Origin: Veillonella sp. AM51-8BH
GTDB taxonomy: Bacteria; Bacillota; Negativicutes; Veillonellales; Veillonellaceae
Assembly: GCF_003463825.1 (NCBI RefSeq)
Contig: NZ_QSDY01000016.1
Coordinates: forward strand, 1-33,243
Direction: 5' to 3'
DNA length: 33,243 nt
Shown: piece by piece, positions 16,751-24,587 of the stretch
How the letters are laid out: each line of letters begins with the position of its first letter
Position numbering within the stretch: position 1 is the first letter of the stretch
Translations under genes and position numbers: made by a program
Notes under the pieces: model-generated
Seen by the model: only the letters and a program-made list of their open reading frames with translations
What the model was told of the DNA's origin: nothing
The model's database searches: none

Positions 16751-16807
16751 TTCGAATAGTTCGGAATATAACGAATAATAAAAATGATTAATTAAAAAAT
16801 ATTCGAA
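16751..16807. promoter_or_regulatory. CGAA/TTCG cluster upstream of purE (PurBox-like)
   Basis: TTCGAA (16751-16756), GTTCGG (16759-16764), ACGAA (16771-16775) and TTCGAA (16802-16807) sit just upstream of the purE -35. The site at 16756-16768 (ATAGTTCGGAATA) differs at one end position from the reverse complement of the PurBox consensus of Gram-positive PurR (AWWWCCGAACWWT). No purR gene is in view, so regulator identity is open. Confidence 0.45.
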
Positions 16808-16814
16808 AATAATG

Positions 16815-16843
16815 TTGATTTTGTAAATGTTAGGTGTTACAAT
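16815..16843 (+). promoter_or_regulatory. Promoter of the pur operon
   Basis: TTGATT (16815-16820) and TACAAT (16838-16843) are spaced by exactly 17 bp. Transcription would start near 16850, about 20 bases before the leader ORF. Confidence 0.7.
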
Positions 16844-16868
16844 TTGTGTACAAGAAGGAGGTAGCACC

Positions 16869-16961
16869 GTGAACTATGCAAATCAACAAACTCAACGCAA
16901 GTCTACGGAGGCTATTTGTGCGCATTTTTCCCAGTCTATTTCGGCTGGGCTTTTTTATTAG
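16869..16961 (+). CDS. Leader peptide ORF of the pur operon
   Basis: A GTG-initiated ORF of 30 codons has an ideal AAGGAGG seven bases upstream. It reads MNYANQQTQRKSTEAICAHF and ten further residues ending LFY. Codons 21-29 encode the whole terminator hairpin that precedes purE, and the TAG stop overlaps the purE Shine-Dalgarno (AGGAGG 16960-16965). A ribosome reaching the end would stop the hairpin from forming and could reinitiate at purE. This layout recalls pyrBI attenuation. The peptide has no known relative that I recognise; expression is inferred from the ribosome site and position. Confidence 0.65.
   Translation: MNYANQQTQRKSTEAICAHFSQSISAGLFY
16930..16956 (+). terminator. Intrinsic terminator inside the pur leader (attenuator)
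   Basis: CCCAGTC pairs with GGCTGGG around TATTTC, followed by C and six T. It lies between the operon promoter and purE and within the leader ORF, so it should act as a conditional terminator. Confidence 0.8.
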
Positions 16962-16969
16962 GAGGATCT

Positions 16970-17461
16970 ATGAAGGTCGGTATTATTATGGGCAGCAAGT
17001 CTGACCTAGACACAATGAAAAAGGCATCTGCCATACTTGATGAATTCAACATTCCTTATGAAATGGTAATTGCTTCAGCTCACCGTACACCTGAAGCTGT
17101 AAAAGAATTTGTTACAAGACTTGAAGATGAAGGGGCTATCGCATTTATCGCTGGTGCTGGTGCAGCAGCTCATCTACCTGGCGTAGTCGCTAGCTTTACC
17201 ACATTACCTGTTATCGGTATTCCTCTTAATGCAACGGCCTTAAAAGGTATCGATTCCTTGCTTGCTATTGTTCAAATGCCATCTGGTATGCCAGTAGCGA
17301 CAATGGCTGTTGACGGCGCTAAAAATGCAGCACTATTTGCAGTACAAATTGGAGCATCTTTCAATAAAGAATTGAAAGAACAATATGTACAGTATCGTAA
17401 AGATATGGCCGAAAAAGTTCTAGCAGATAATGCAGAGCTACAAGGCGCTATTAAACTATAA
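16970..17461 (+). CDS. purE: N5-carboxyaminoimidazole ribonucleotide mutase
   Basis: PurE carries out the carboxylation step between AIR and CAIR. The 163 residues have the phosphate and active-site motifs MGSKSDLDTM, SAHRTPE and AGAAAHLPG. SAHRTP is the class I form, which normally needs PurK to make its N5-CAIR substrate; no purK is in this window. The ATG at 16970 follows AGGAGG. A longer reading from 16916 would only translate the attenuator in another frame and is not supported. First gene of purECFMNHD. Confidence 0.96.
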   Translation: MKVGIIMGSKSDLDTMKKASAILDEFNIPYEMVIASAHRTPEAVKEFVTRLEDEGAIAFIAGAGAAAHLPGVVASFTTLPVIGIPLNATALKGIDSLLAIVQMPSGMPVATMAVDGAKNAALFAVQIGASFNKELKEQYVQYRKDMAEKVLADNAELQGAIKL

Positions 17462-17567
17462 TCATATAATTTGTTACAGATTACATTGCTAGTAAAGTAA
17501 GAGTAATTCTTTTATTACATATCCATATATAGTTTGTATCATTCATTTATGATAAAGGAGACACATC

Positions 17568-18296
17568 ATGGCTAACATCGACTTGGAAAAATTAACATTA
17601 TTGTACGAAGGTAAAGCAAAACAAGTATACCAAACAGATAACAAAGATGAGTATATCGTTCATTACAAAGATGATGCTACTGCATTCAACGGTGAAAAAC
17701 ATGATACAATCCTTGGCAAAGGCGTATTGAACAATAAAATTTCTTCCTTTTTCTTTGAATTGTTGAAAAAAGAAGGTGTACCTACTCACTTTGTTCGTCG
17801 CGAAGATGATCGCAATCAAACAGTACTTACTTTGGATATCGTTCCTTTAGAAGTTATTGTTCGCAACATTGCAGCTGGCTCCATGGCTAAACGCTTTGGT
17901 ATTGAAGAAGGTACTCCTCTTAAACATCCAATCCTTGAATTCTGCTACAAAAATGATGAATTAGGCGATCCATTTGCCAACGAATCCCAAATCACAGCAC
18001 TTGGCTGGGCTACGCAAGAACAACTTGATGTAATTTCTACAATCACTTTAAAAGTAAATGATATTTTGAAAAAATTCTTGGCTACAAAAAATGTAACCCT
18101 TGTTGACTTTAAATTAGAATTTGGTACTCACAATGGTGAAGTATTATTAGGCGACGAAATCTCTCCTGATACATGCCGTTTCTGGGATGCTACAACAGGT
18201 GAAAAGCTCGACAAAGACCGCTTCCGTCGAGATCTTGGCAATATTGAAGAAGCGTACAAGGAAATGTTATTCCGTCTTACTGGCGAACGCGCCTAA
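17568..18296 (+). CDS. purC: SAICAR synthase
   Basis: PurC joins CAIR and aspartate using ATP. The 242 residues are typical of the bacterial monofunctional form. Signatures: [12 protein letters not shown] at the N-terminus (ATP loop), [25 protein letters not shown] and LVDFKLEFG, then [20 protein letters not shown] precedes the ATG. A 106-base gap separates it from purE and holds no obvious terminator or promoter, and purF begins 9 bases after it. Confidence 0.97.
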   Translation: MANIDLEKLTLLYEGKAKQVYQTDNKDEYIVHYKDDATAFNGEKHDTILGKGVLNNKISSFFFELLKKEGVPTHFVRREDDRNQTVLTLDIVPLEVIVRNIAAGSMAKRFGIEEGTPLKHPILEFCYKNDELGDPFANESQITALGWATQEQLDVISTITLKVNDILKKFLATKNVTLVDFKLEFGTHNGEVLLGDEISPDTCRFWDATTGEKLDKDRFRRDLGNIEEAYKEMLFRLTGERA

Positions 18297-18305
18297 GGGG
18301 GCACA

Positions 18306-19724
18306 ATGAACTACGATCCTGTTTTTGATAAATGGCATGAAGAGTGTGGTGTATTTGGTGTCTATGATAGAACCGTTGATGTAGCACGCTATGTATATTG
18401 GGGGCTCTTTGCACTCCAACACCGTGGCCAAGAAAGCGCGGGCATTGCCGTTACAGATGGTCATGATGTAGAACTAAAAAAAGGTATGGGCTTGTTGACT
18501 GAGGCCATTAAAGAACTACCATCCTTACCAAGCCATATGGGGACTGGTCATGTGCGGTACTCTACAACAGGTTCCAATAATCCGCGTAATATCCAACCAT
18601 TGGTAATTCACTATCAAGGTGGTCAAATTGCGGTAGCTCATAATGGTAATTTAACGAATGCCTTATCCATTCGTAAACGTCTTGAAGCGGATGGTTCCAT
18701 TTTCCAAACGACCATGGACTCTGAGGTTATCGTAAACCTCATTGCGCGTTCTAAAGCTGAGACACAAGAGGAACGCATTGCTGATGCGGCGCGTCAAATT
18801 GAAGGAGCTTTTTCTCTAGTTATTACCACAAATGACTCCTTAGTAGGTGTGCGTGATCCACAAGGTTTTAGACCGCTCTGCTTGGGTAAAACTGAAAATG
18901 GCTATGTTCTCTCTAGTGAAAGCTGTGCATTAGATGCCATAAAAGCCGAGTTTATTCGATACATCGATCCAGGCGAAATGGTAATCATCGATGATTCAGG
19001 CGTGCGTAGCACTATTTATGCAGAACCAGAAAAAATTGATAAAAAGCTTTGTGTTTTTGAATACATCTATTTTGCGCGTGGCGATAGTCATATTGATGGT
19101 CAATCGGTTTATCAATCCCGCCTCAATATGGGACGTGAGTTATATAACGAAACGAAATATGATGCAGATATTGTCATGTCTATTCCTGACTCGGGTACTA
19201 CAGCAGCACTAGGCTATGCTCGTGCATCTGGTATACCATTTGCAGAAGGGTTAGTGAAAAATCGCTATAGCGGTCGTACCTTTATCAAGCCAAACCAAGA
19301 GGAACGGGAGTTAGCTGTTCGCATGAAACTAAACCCACTACCTCATGTGGTAAGCGGCAAACGGATTGTGCTCATCGATGACTCCATCGTACGCGGCACT
19401 ACGAGTGGCATCATCGTTAAGATGCTAAAAGAAGCGGGTGCCAAAGAGGTATACATGTGCGTTAGCTCTCCATCCATTGAATATTCTTGTCACTATGGCA
19501 TTGATACATCCGTACGTAAAGAGCTCATTGCTGCCACACATACAGTAGATGAAATCAAAGACTATATTAATGCCGATAAATTACATTATTTATCTCGTGA
19601 AGGCTTATGTCGCGCTGTTTCTGATATAGCGCCTAATGACTTATGTTTTGCTTGCTTTAATGGTGATTACAGTGTAGAGGTTCCTGCGGAACAAGAGGAA
19701 GGGGTCAAATATGTGCTCGAATAA
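18306..19724 (+). CDS. purF: Amidophosphoribosyltransferase (Fe-S type)
   Basis: PurF makes phosphoribosylamine from PRPP and glutamine, the committed step. The 472 residues begin with a short propeptide (MNYDPVFDKWHEE) ahead of the catalytic Cys in ECGVFGVYD, so processing like that of B. subtilis PurF is expected. The glutaminase domain has the HNGNLTNA region; the PRTase loop is VLIDDSIVRGTTS near residue 360. Four Cys in the B. subtilis 4Fe-4S ligand settings are seen: LCVFEYIYFAR, YSCHYGID and CFACFNG, suggesting an oxygen-sensitive cluster. Its 3' end overlaps purM by 14 bases. Confidence 0.97.
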   Translation: MNYDPVFDKWHEECGVFGVYDRTVDVARYVYWGLFALQHRGQESAGIAVTDGHDVELKKGMGLLTEAIKELPSLPSHMGTGHVRYSTTGSNNPRNIQPLVIHYQGGQIAVAHNGNLTNALSIRKRLEADGSIFQTTMDSEVIVNLIARSKAETQEERIADAARQIEGAFSLVITTNDSLVGVRDPQGFRPLCLGKTENGYVLSSESCALDAIKAEFIRYIDPGEMVIIDDSGVRSTIYAEPEKIDKKLCVFEYIYFARGDSHIDGQSVYQSRLNMGRELYNETKYDADIVMSIPDSGTTAALGYARASGIPFAEGLVKNRYSGRTFIKPNQEERELAVRMKLNPLPHVVSGKRIVLIDDSIVRGTTSGIIVKMLKEAGAKEVYMCVSSPSIEYSCHYGIDTSVRKELIAATHTVDEIKDYINADKLHYLSREGLCRAVSDIAPNDLCFACFNGDYSVEVPAEQEEGVKYVLE

Positions 19725-20772
19725 AACTAGTTTAACCTATCGCGATGCAGGCGTTGATATCGATGCAGGTAATCGTGCTGTAGAATTGATGAAAGAATCC
19801 GTGAAACGCACCTATACACCTGGTGTTGTTGGTGATTTAGGTGGTTTTGGGGGCCTCTATTCCTTGGCTGGTCACTCCATGTCTGACCCTATGCTCGTAT
19901 CTGGTACAGATGGGGTTGGCACAAAATTACGCCTCGCTATCATGATGGATAAACATGACACAATCGGCCAAGACTGCGTAGCTATGAGTGTTAACGATAT
20001 TCTCGTACAAGGTGCTACACCTCTATTCTTCCTCGACTACATTGCAGTAGGTAAACTTGATCCAGTAAAAGTAGCAGATATCGTGCGCGGTGTGGCAGAG
20101 GCTTGTGAAGAGTCTGGCTGTGCTTTACTGGGCGGCGAAACTGCTGAAATGGCGGGCTTTTACGATAACGATGATTACGATGTGGCTGGTTTTGCCGTTG
20201 GTATCGTTGATCGTCCTAAATTGATTACTGGTGAAAGTATTAAAGCGGGCGATGTAATTTTAGGCTTGCCATCTTCTGGTGTCCATTCCAACGGTTTTTC
20301 CTTGGTTCGTAAAATCGTATTCGACCACAAACAATTGTCTATCGATACAGACATCCCAGAGTTTTGTAAGACTTTAGGTGAAGAATTATTGACACCTACA
20401 CGTCTATATCCAAAAGCAGTATTACCACTAATTGAACAAGAACTTGTAAAAGGCATGGTTCATATTACAGGCGGTGGGTTCTATGAAAATATTCCACGCG
20501 TATTGCCAAAAGGCGTTACTGCAGAGGTAGATGTCACTACATGGCCACGACTTCCTGTATTTACAAAACTACAAGAATGGGGCAATGTTGCCTGGCCTGA
20601 AATGTACCGTACGTTCAACATGGGCATTGGTATGATTGTTATCGTTGATCAAAAGGATGTAGAAACAGTTAAAGAAAACCTTTCTAGTCGTGGTGAAACG
20701 GTATATGAAATTGGCCGCATAGTAAGTGGTGATGGGCCTGTTGTCCTTAAAGGGGCTGAGTTCGATGCGTAA
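19711..20772 (+). CDS. purM: Phosphoribosylformylglycinamidine cyclo-ligase
   Basis: PurM closes FGAM to AIR with ATP. The 353 residues are typical. Motifs: YRDAGVDIDAGN at the N-terminus, GTDGVGTKL, CVAMSVNDILVQGA, LLGGETAEMAGFY, and HITGGGFYENIPRVLP. It overlaps the end of purF by 14 bases, with AGGGG just upstream of its ATG, and overlaps purN by 8 bases, which points to translational coupling through F-M-N. Confidence 0.97.
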   Translation: MCSNKTSLTYRDAGVDIDAGNRAVELMKESVKRTYTPGVVGDLGGFGGLYSLAGHSMSDPMLVSGTDGVGTKLRLAIMMDKHDTIGQDCVAMSVNDILVQGATPLFFLDYIAVGKLDPVKVADIVRGVAEACEESGCALLGGETAEMAGFYDNDDYDVAGFAVGIVDRPKLITGESIKAGDVILGLPSSGVHSNGFSLVRKIVFDHKQLSIDTDIPEFCKTLGEELLTPTRLYPKAVLPLIEQELVKGMVHITGGGFYENIPRVLPKGVTAEVDVTTWPRLPVFTKLQEWGNVAWPEMYRTFNMGIGMIVIVDQKDVETVKENLSSRGETVYEIGRIVSGDGPVVLKGAEFDA

Positions 20773-21382
20773 TTCTAAAAAGAGATTAGCCCTCTTTGCT
20801 AGTGGTCGTGGTTCTAATGGGGAAGCACTGTATAAGGCTATGCAAGAAGGCTATATTAACGGTGAATTTGTTGTAATCATTACAGATCATGGTACAGCAG
20901 GAATTGTGGAACGCTCCAAATCTTGGAATATTCCACTTATTGTTATGGAACGTAGCGACTATGATTCTAAAGCTAGCTTTGAACAGGCTCAACTAGATGC
21001 TTTAGGGCCTTATAAGGTTGATGGTATCGTCTTGGCAGGCTATATGCGTATTGTCGGTGCTCCTTTGATAGAGCGATACGAACATCGTATATTAAATATT
21101 CATCCTGCTCTGTTACCATCATTTCCAGGCCTTCATGGTCATCAACAAGCCATTGACGGAGGCGTAAAAATTACAGGGTGTACGGTACACTTTGTTGATG
21201 CGGGAATGGATACGGGCCCAATCATTATGCAGAATACGGTTCCTGTATTACCCGATGATACAGAGGATACCTTGAGTGATAGATTATTACCTGTCGAACA
21301 TAAAACGTATAAAGCGGCGTTACGACTGTTTTGTGATGACAAACTCACAATAAAAGGGCGTGTTGTATATATTAAAGATTGA
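20765..21382 (+). CDS. purN: Phosphoribosylglycinamide formyltransferase
   Basis: PurN formylates GAR with 10-formyl-THF. From the ATG at 20765 the protein is 205 residues, as usual; an upstream in-frame start at 20726 lies within purM and lacks a ribosome site. Motifs: LALFASGRGSN at the N-terminus, LAGYMRIVG, and the active-site region NIHPALLPSFPGLHG with the downstream VHFVDAGMDTGPII. It overlaps purM by 8 bases. Confidence 0.96.
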   Translation: MRNSKKRLALFASGRGSNGEALYKAMQEGYINGEFVVIITDHGTAGIVERSKSWNIPLIVMERSDYDSKASFEQAQLDALGPYKVDGIVLAGYMRIVGAPLIERYEHRILNIHPALLPSFPGLHGHQQAIDGGVKITGCTVHFVDAGMDTGPIIMQNTVPVLPDDTEDTLSDRLLPVEHKTYKAALRLFCDDKLTIKGRVVYIKD

Positions 21383-21406
21383 TGTGTAAGCAAAGGAAGA
21401 CGTTAG

Positions 21407-22935
21407 ATGATTAAAAATGCATTACTTAGTGTTTCTGATAAAACAGGTATTGTAGACTTTGCAAAAGGTTTAGTTGAATTAGGAGTAACCATTTATTCCA
21501 CAGGTGGGACCCTTAAAGCCATAACCGATGCAGGCATTGCAGCCAAAGCGGTTGAGACGTTGACTGGTTTTCCTGAAATGATGGACGGCCGCGTTAAGAC
21601 ATTGCATCCAAAGGTTCATGGTGGTATTTTGGCAATTCGCGATAATACTGAACATCAACAAGCTATGGCTGATCATGGTATTGAGCCAATTGACCTAGTA
21701 GTAGTCAATCTCTATCCATTCCGTGAAACCATTGCCAAACCAAATGTATCCTTAGAGGAAGCTATTGAAAATATCGATATCGGTGGCCCTACCATGGTGC
21801 GCTCTGCTGCGAAAAACCATGCGTACGTGGGCATCGTTGTAAATCCAAACCATTATGATGAAATCTTAACGATGCTAAAAGAACATGGTGAATTGCCTAA
21901 AGAATATCGCTTTGATCTTGCAAAGGAAGCCTTTGCTCATACTGCAGCTTATGATGTAGCCATTGCTAATTATATGAGTGGTATCTTAAACGAGGCCCTA
22001 CACCGCCTGAATATTTAAGTGCTTATGAAAAGGTAACAGACCTTCGCTATGGGGAAAATCCTCATCAAAAAGCAGCATTCTACAAAGAAATTGGTAAAGC
22101 TCATGGCATGGGGGCCTTGAAACAACTCCATGGTAAAGAGCTTTCCTATAATAATATCGTAGATATGGAAGCGGCTTGGAATATGGTGTGGGAATTTACA
22201 GAGCCTGCAGCATGTATCATCAAGCATACAAATCCTTGCGGTGCGGCGACGGCAGCTACTCTGCATGATGCTTATGTAAATGCCTACGAAGCAGACTCTG
22301 TATCTGCCTTTGGTGGCATTGTAGCCTTAAACCGTGAAGTAGATGTAGCTACTGCAGATGAAATGAGCAAAATTTTCTTAGAAGTCATTATGGCACCTGC
22401 TTTCACAAAAGAAGCATTAAACATCCTTGAAGGAAAGAAAAATATTCGCCTCATTGAGTTATCTAAACCTGAATCTGGCCAAGTGACAGTGAAAAAGGTT
22501 TCTGGTGGTCTATTAGTTCAAACAGAAGATGATATTCAAGAAGACCGGGCTAACTATAAAGTGGTTACAAAGGTACAGCCCACAGAGGAACAATGGAAAG
22601 CTCTTGAATTTGCTTGGAAGCTCGTGAAACACGTAAAATCCAATGCCATTTTGATTTCCAATGAAAAACGTACCCTCGGTGTTGGGGCTGGTCAAATGAA
22701 CCGCGTTGGGTCTGCAAAGATTGCCCTTGAACAAGCCGGTGAAGCCGCAAAAGGCGCTGTATTAGCATCTGATGCATTCTTCCCGTTCGGCGATACTGTA
22801 GAAACAGCGGCAAAACATGGCATTGCAGCTATTATTCAACCTGGTGGATCCATTCGCGATGAAGAATCCATCAAAGCTGCTGATGAAGCAGGTATTGCTA
22901 TGGTATTTACAAGCATTCGTCACTTTAAACATTAA
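21407..22935 (+). pseudogene. purH: AICAR transformylase/IMP cyclohydrolase, frameshifted as sequenced
   Basis: PurH does the last two steps to IMP. The first frame (21407-22018) holds the cyclohydrolase domain ([43 protein letters not shown]). The transformylase domain is in the -1 frame: it is open from about 21997, giving [25 protein letters not shown], and runs to 22935 with KHTNPCGAA and FFPFGDTVE. One added C in the CCC run at 21996-21998 yields [11 protein letters not shown] and a 509-residue protein, the usual length. No other damage is seen, and the flanking pur genes are intact, so a sequence error is more likely than decay. Confidence 0.9.
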
Positions 22936-23027
22936 TCGGTTGAGACATTTAGCTTATAGTTAAGCACAATTACTAACTATTTCTTCTACTTTGAACTTGA
23001 TGGCGTTTAGGCGCCGATGGAGGACTT

Positions 23028-24289
23028 ATGAAAGTATGTGTAATCGGTAACGGCGGCCGCGAACATGCATTGGCATGGCGATTGTCCATCAGCCTAGCGT
23101 AACAAAGGTATATGCCATTCCTGGCAGTGCGGCCATGTCAGACTGTGCAGAGCTAGTCGGCATTGATTGGCAGCAAAGCGATCATTTAATTCGTTTTTTG
23201 AAAGATAATCACGTTGATTTAGTCGTTGTTGGTCCAGAGGCTCCTCTTGTAGCAGGACTAGCAGATGTACTCAATAAGGCAGGAATTCCTGTGTTTGGTC
23301 CATCTAAAGCAGCTGCTCAACTAGAAGGGTCTAAGGTATTTGCCAAAGATCTTATGAAAAAATACAACATTCCAACCGCTGCGTATGGTGTGTTCCATAA
23401 GGTTGATGAAGCAAAAGAATTTATCGCTCAAACAGGTGCTCCTATCGTAGTGAAAGCTGACGGTTTGGCGGCTGGTAAGGGCGTTGTAGTAGCGATGACC
23501 GTGGAAGAAGCGAATGCAGCTGTGGAAGACATGCTTAGTGGTAATCGCTTTGGTGATGCAGGTAGCACCGTTGTTATTGAAGAATTCATGGAAGGCGAAG
23601 AAGCGAGCTTACTTGCCTTTGTAGACGGTAAGACTGTGGTGCCTATGATTGCTTCCCAAGATCATAAACGCATCTTTGATGGTGATAAAGGCCCTAATAC
23701 TGGCGGTATGGGGACTTATGCACCAGCGCCAGTGCTTACCGATGCATTGCGTGATGAAGCGATGAAAACGATCTTAGAACCTATGGTGGCGGCCATGGAA
23801 AAAGAGGGTATGCCTTATGTAGGTTGTCTCTATGCAGGTCTTATGATTACGCCTCAAGGTCCTAAGGTTGTAGAATTTAATGCACGCTTTGGCGATCCAG
23901 AAACACAAGTTGTATTGCCATTACTTGATAGTGATTTAGGTCAAATCATGATGGCTTGTGCCACAGGCAATTTGACAGCTGATATGGTGCAATGGAAAGA
24001 TTCCTCTGCTGCTTGTGTCATTCTTGCTTCTAAAGGATATCCTGAAACATCTTCCAAGGGTGATGTGATTCATGGTGATATTAAACAACATGATACAACC
24101 ATCGTATTCCACTCTGGCACTAAACTAGTGGGTGAAGAGTATGTCACAAATGGCGGTCGCGTTCTAGGTGTAGTTGGTCTTGGTAAAGATCTTAGAACTG
24201 CGCTCGATAGAGCTTATGGACGTATAGAACATATCGATTTTGAGGGCATGCAATATCGTACAGATATTGGGGCGAAAGCTTTCAAATAA
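23028..24289 (+). pseudogene. purD: Phosphoribosylamine-glycine ligase, frameshifted as sequenced
   Basis: PurD joins phosphoribosylamine and glycine with ATP. The ATG at 23028 follows GGAGG and starts MKVCVIGNGGREHALAWRLS; the frame then breaks and the rest is in the -1 frame (HQPSVTKVYAIPGSAA onward, open to 24289). One added C in the CC at 23086-23087 joins them into a 420-residue protein of normal length. The ATP-grasp core is intact: VKADGLAAGKGVVVA, GGMGTYAPAP and VEFNARFGDPETQ. An annotation starting at 23075 would lose the nucleotide-binding loop. It is the last gene of the operon, 92 bases after purH. Confidence 0.9.
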
Positions 24290-24297
24290 ACTAAAGG

Positions 24298-24330
24298 TCT
24301 TTTAAATCATGTAAACATGTATTTAAAAGA
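24298..24330 (+). other. Large hairpin after purD
   Basis: TCTTTTAAAT-CATGT pairs with ACATG-T-ATTTAAAAGA, a 15-bp stem with one bulge, eight bases after the purD stop. It has no T tail, so it may protect mRNA 3' ends rather than terminate. Confidence 0.55.
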
Positions 24331-24358
24331 GTACAATAGCATTTCAAACATATAAAAA

Positions 24359-24398
24359 CTCTACATTTATGCATAGCGCATGTGGTGTAGAGGTTTTT
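24359..24398 (+). terminator. Terminator of the pur operon
   Basis: CTCTACA pairs with TGTAGAG, with an inner ATGC/GCAT helix, followed by GTTTTTATTTT. Confidence 0.75.
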
Positions 24399-24424
24399 AT
24401 TTTCTACCTTTTAATGGTTACCTA

Positions 24425-24433
24425 TGTTATAAT
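24425..24433 (+). promoter_or_regulatory. Extended -10 promoter of the men operon
   Basis: TGT directly precedes a perfect TATAAT (24428-24433). No good -35 is seen, as is common for extended -10 promoters. Transcription would start near 24440. Confidence 0.55.
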
Positions 24434-24439
24434 AATGTA

Positions 24440-24551
24440 GATATAAAGAGGGCCCATCGACGTGTGATGGCGTTAGGCTCATCTCAACATTTTGAAACCT
24501 ATTGATGGCGCCTAATATGTAGAAGTACATCTTCTACATATTAGGTGTTTT
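24440..24551 (+). promoter_or_regulatory. Terminator/antiterminator leader of the men operon
   Basis: A perfect 15-bp terminator stem (CCTAATATGTAGAAG 24511-24525, loop TACAT, then its complement to 24545) ends in GTTTTTA, ahead of menF. Upstream, TTAGGC-T-CATC (24473-24483) can pair with GATG-G-(C)-GCCTAA (24504-24515), using the base of the terminator's 5' arm, so the two folds exclude each other. A third helix, CCATC/GATGG (24454-24458 with 24466-24470), competes through a second copy of GATGGCG. This is the plan of a transcriptional riboswitch or attenuator, but I recognise no known class. Confidence 0.6.
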
Positions 24552-24587
24552 TACTATAGTCTATTTTTCGTATAGCGACATACAACT

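Noticed and set aside
16916-16969. Longer start for purE (18 extra residues)
   Set aside because: The extension would translate the attenuator hairpin in another frame and lacks a ribosome site; the ATG at 16970 has AGGAGG and matches family length.
17462-17567. Separate promoter for purC
   Set aside because: The 106-base gap is AT-rich, but no well-spaced -35/-10 pair or terminator stands out; treated as an intra-operon spacer.
409-23088. Programmed -1 frameshifting at the four breaks
   Set aside because: None of the sites has an X-XXY-YYZ slippery heptamer, and each break is explained by one lost base in a run.
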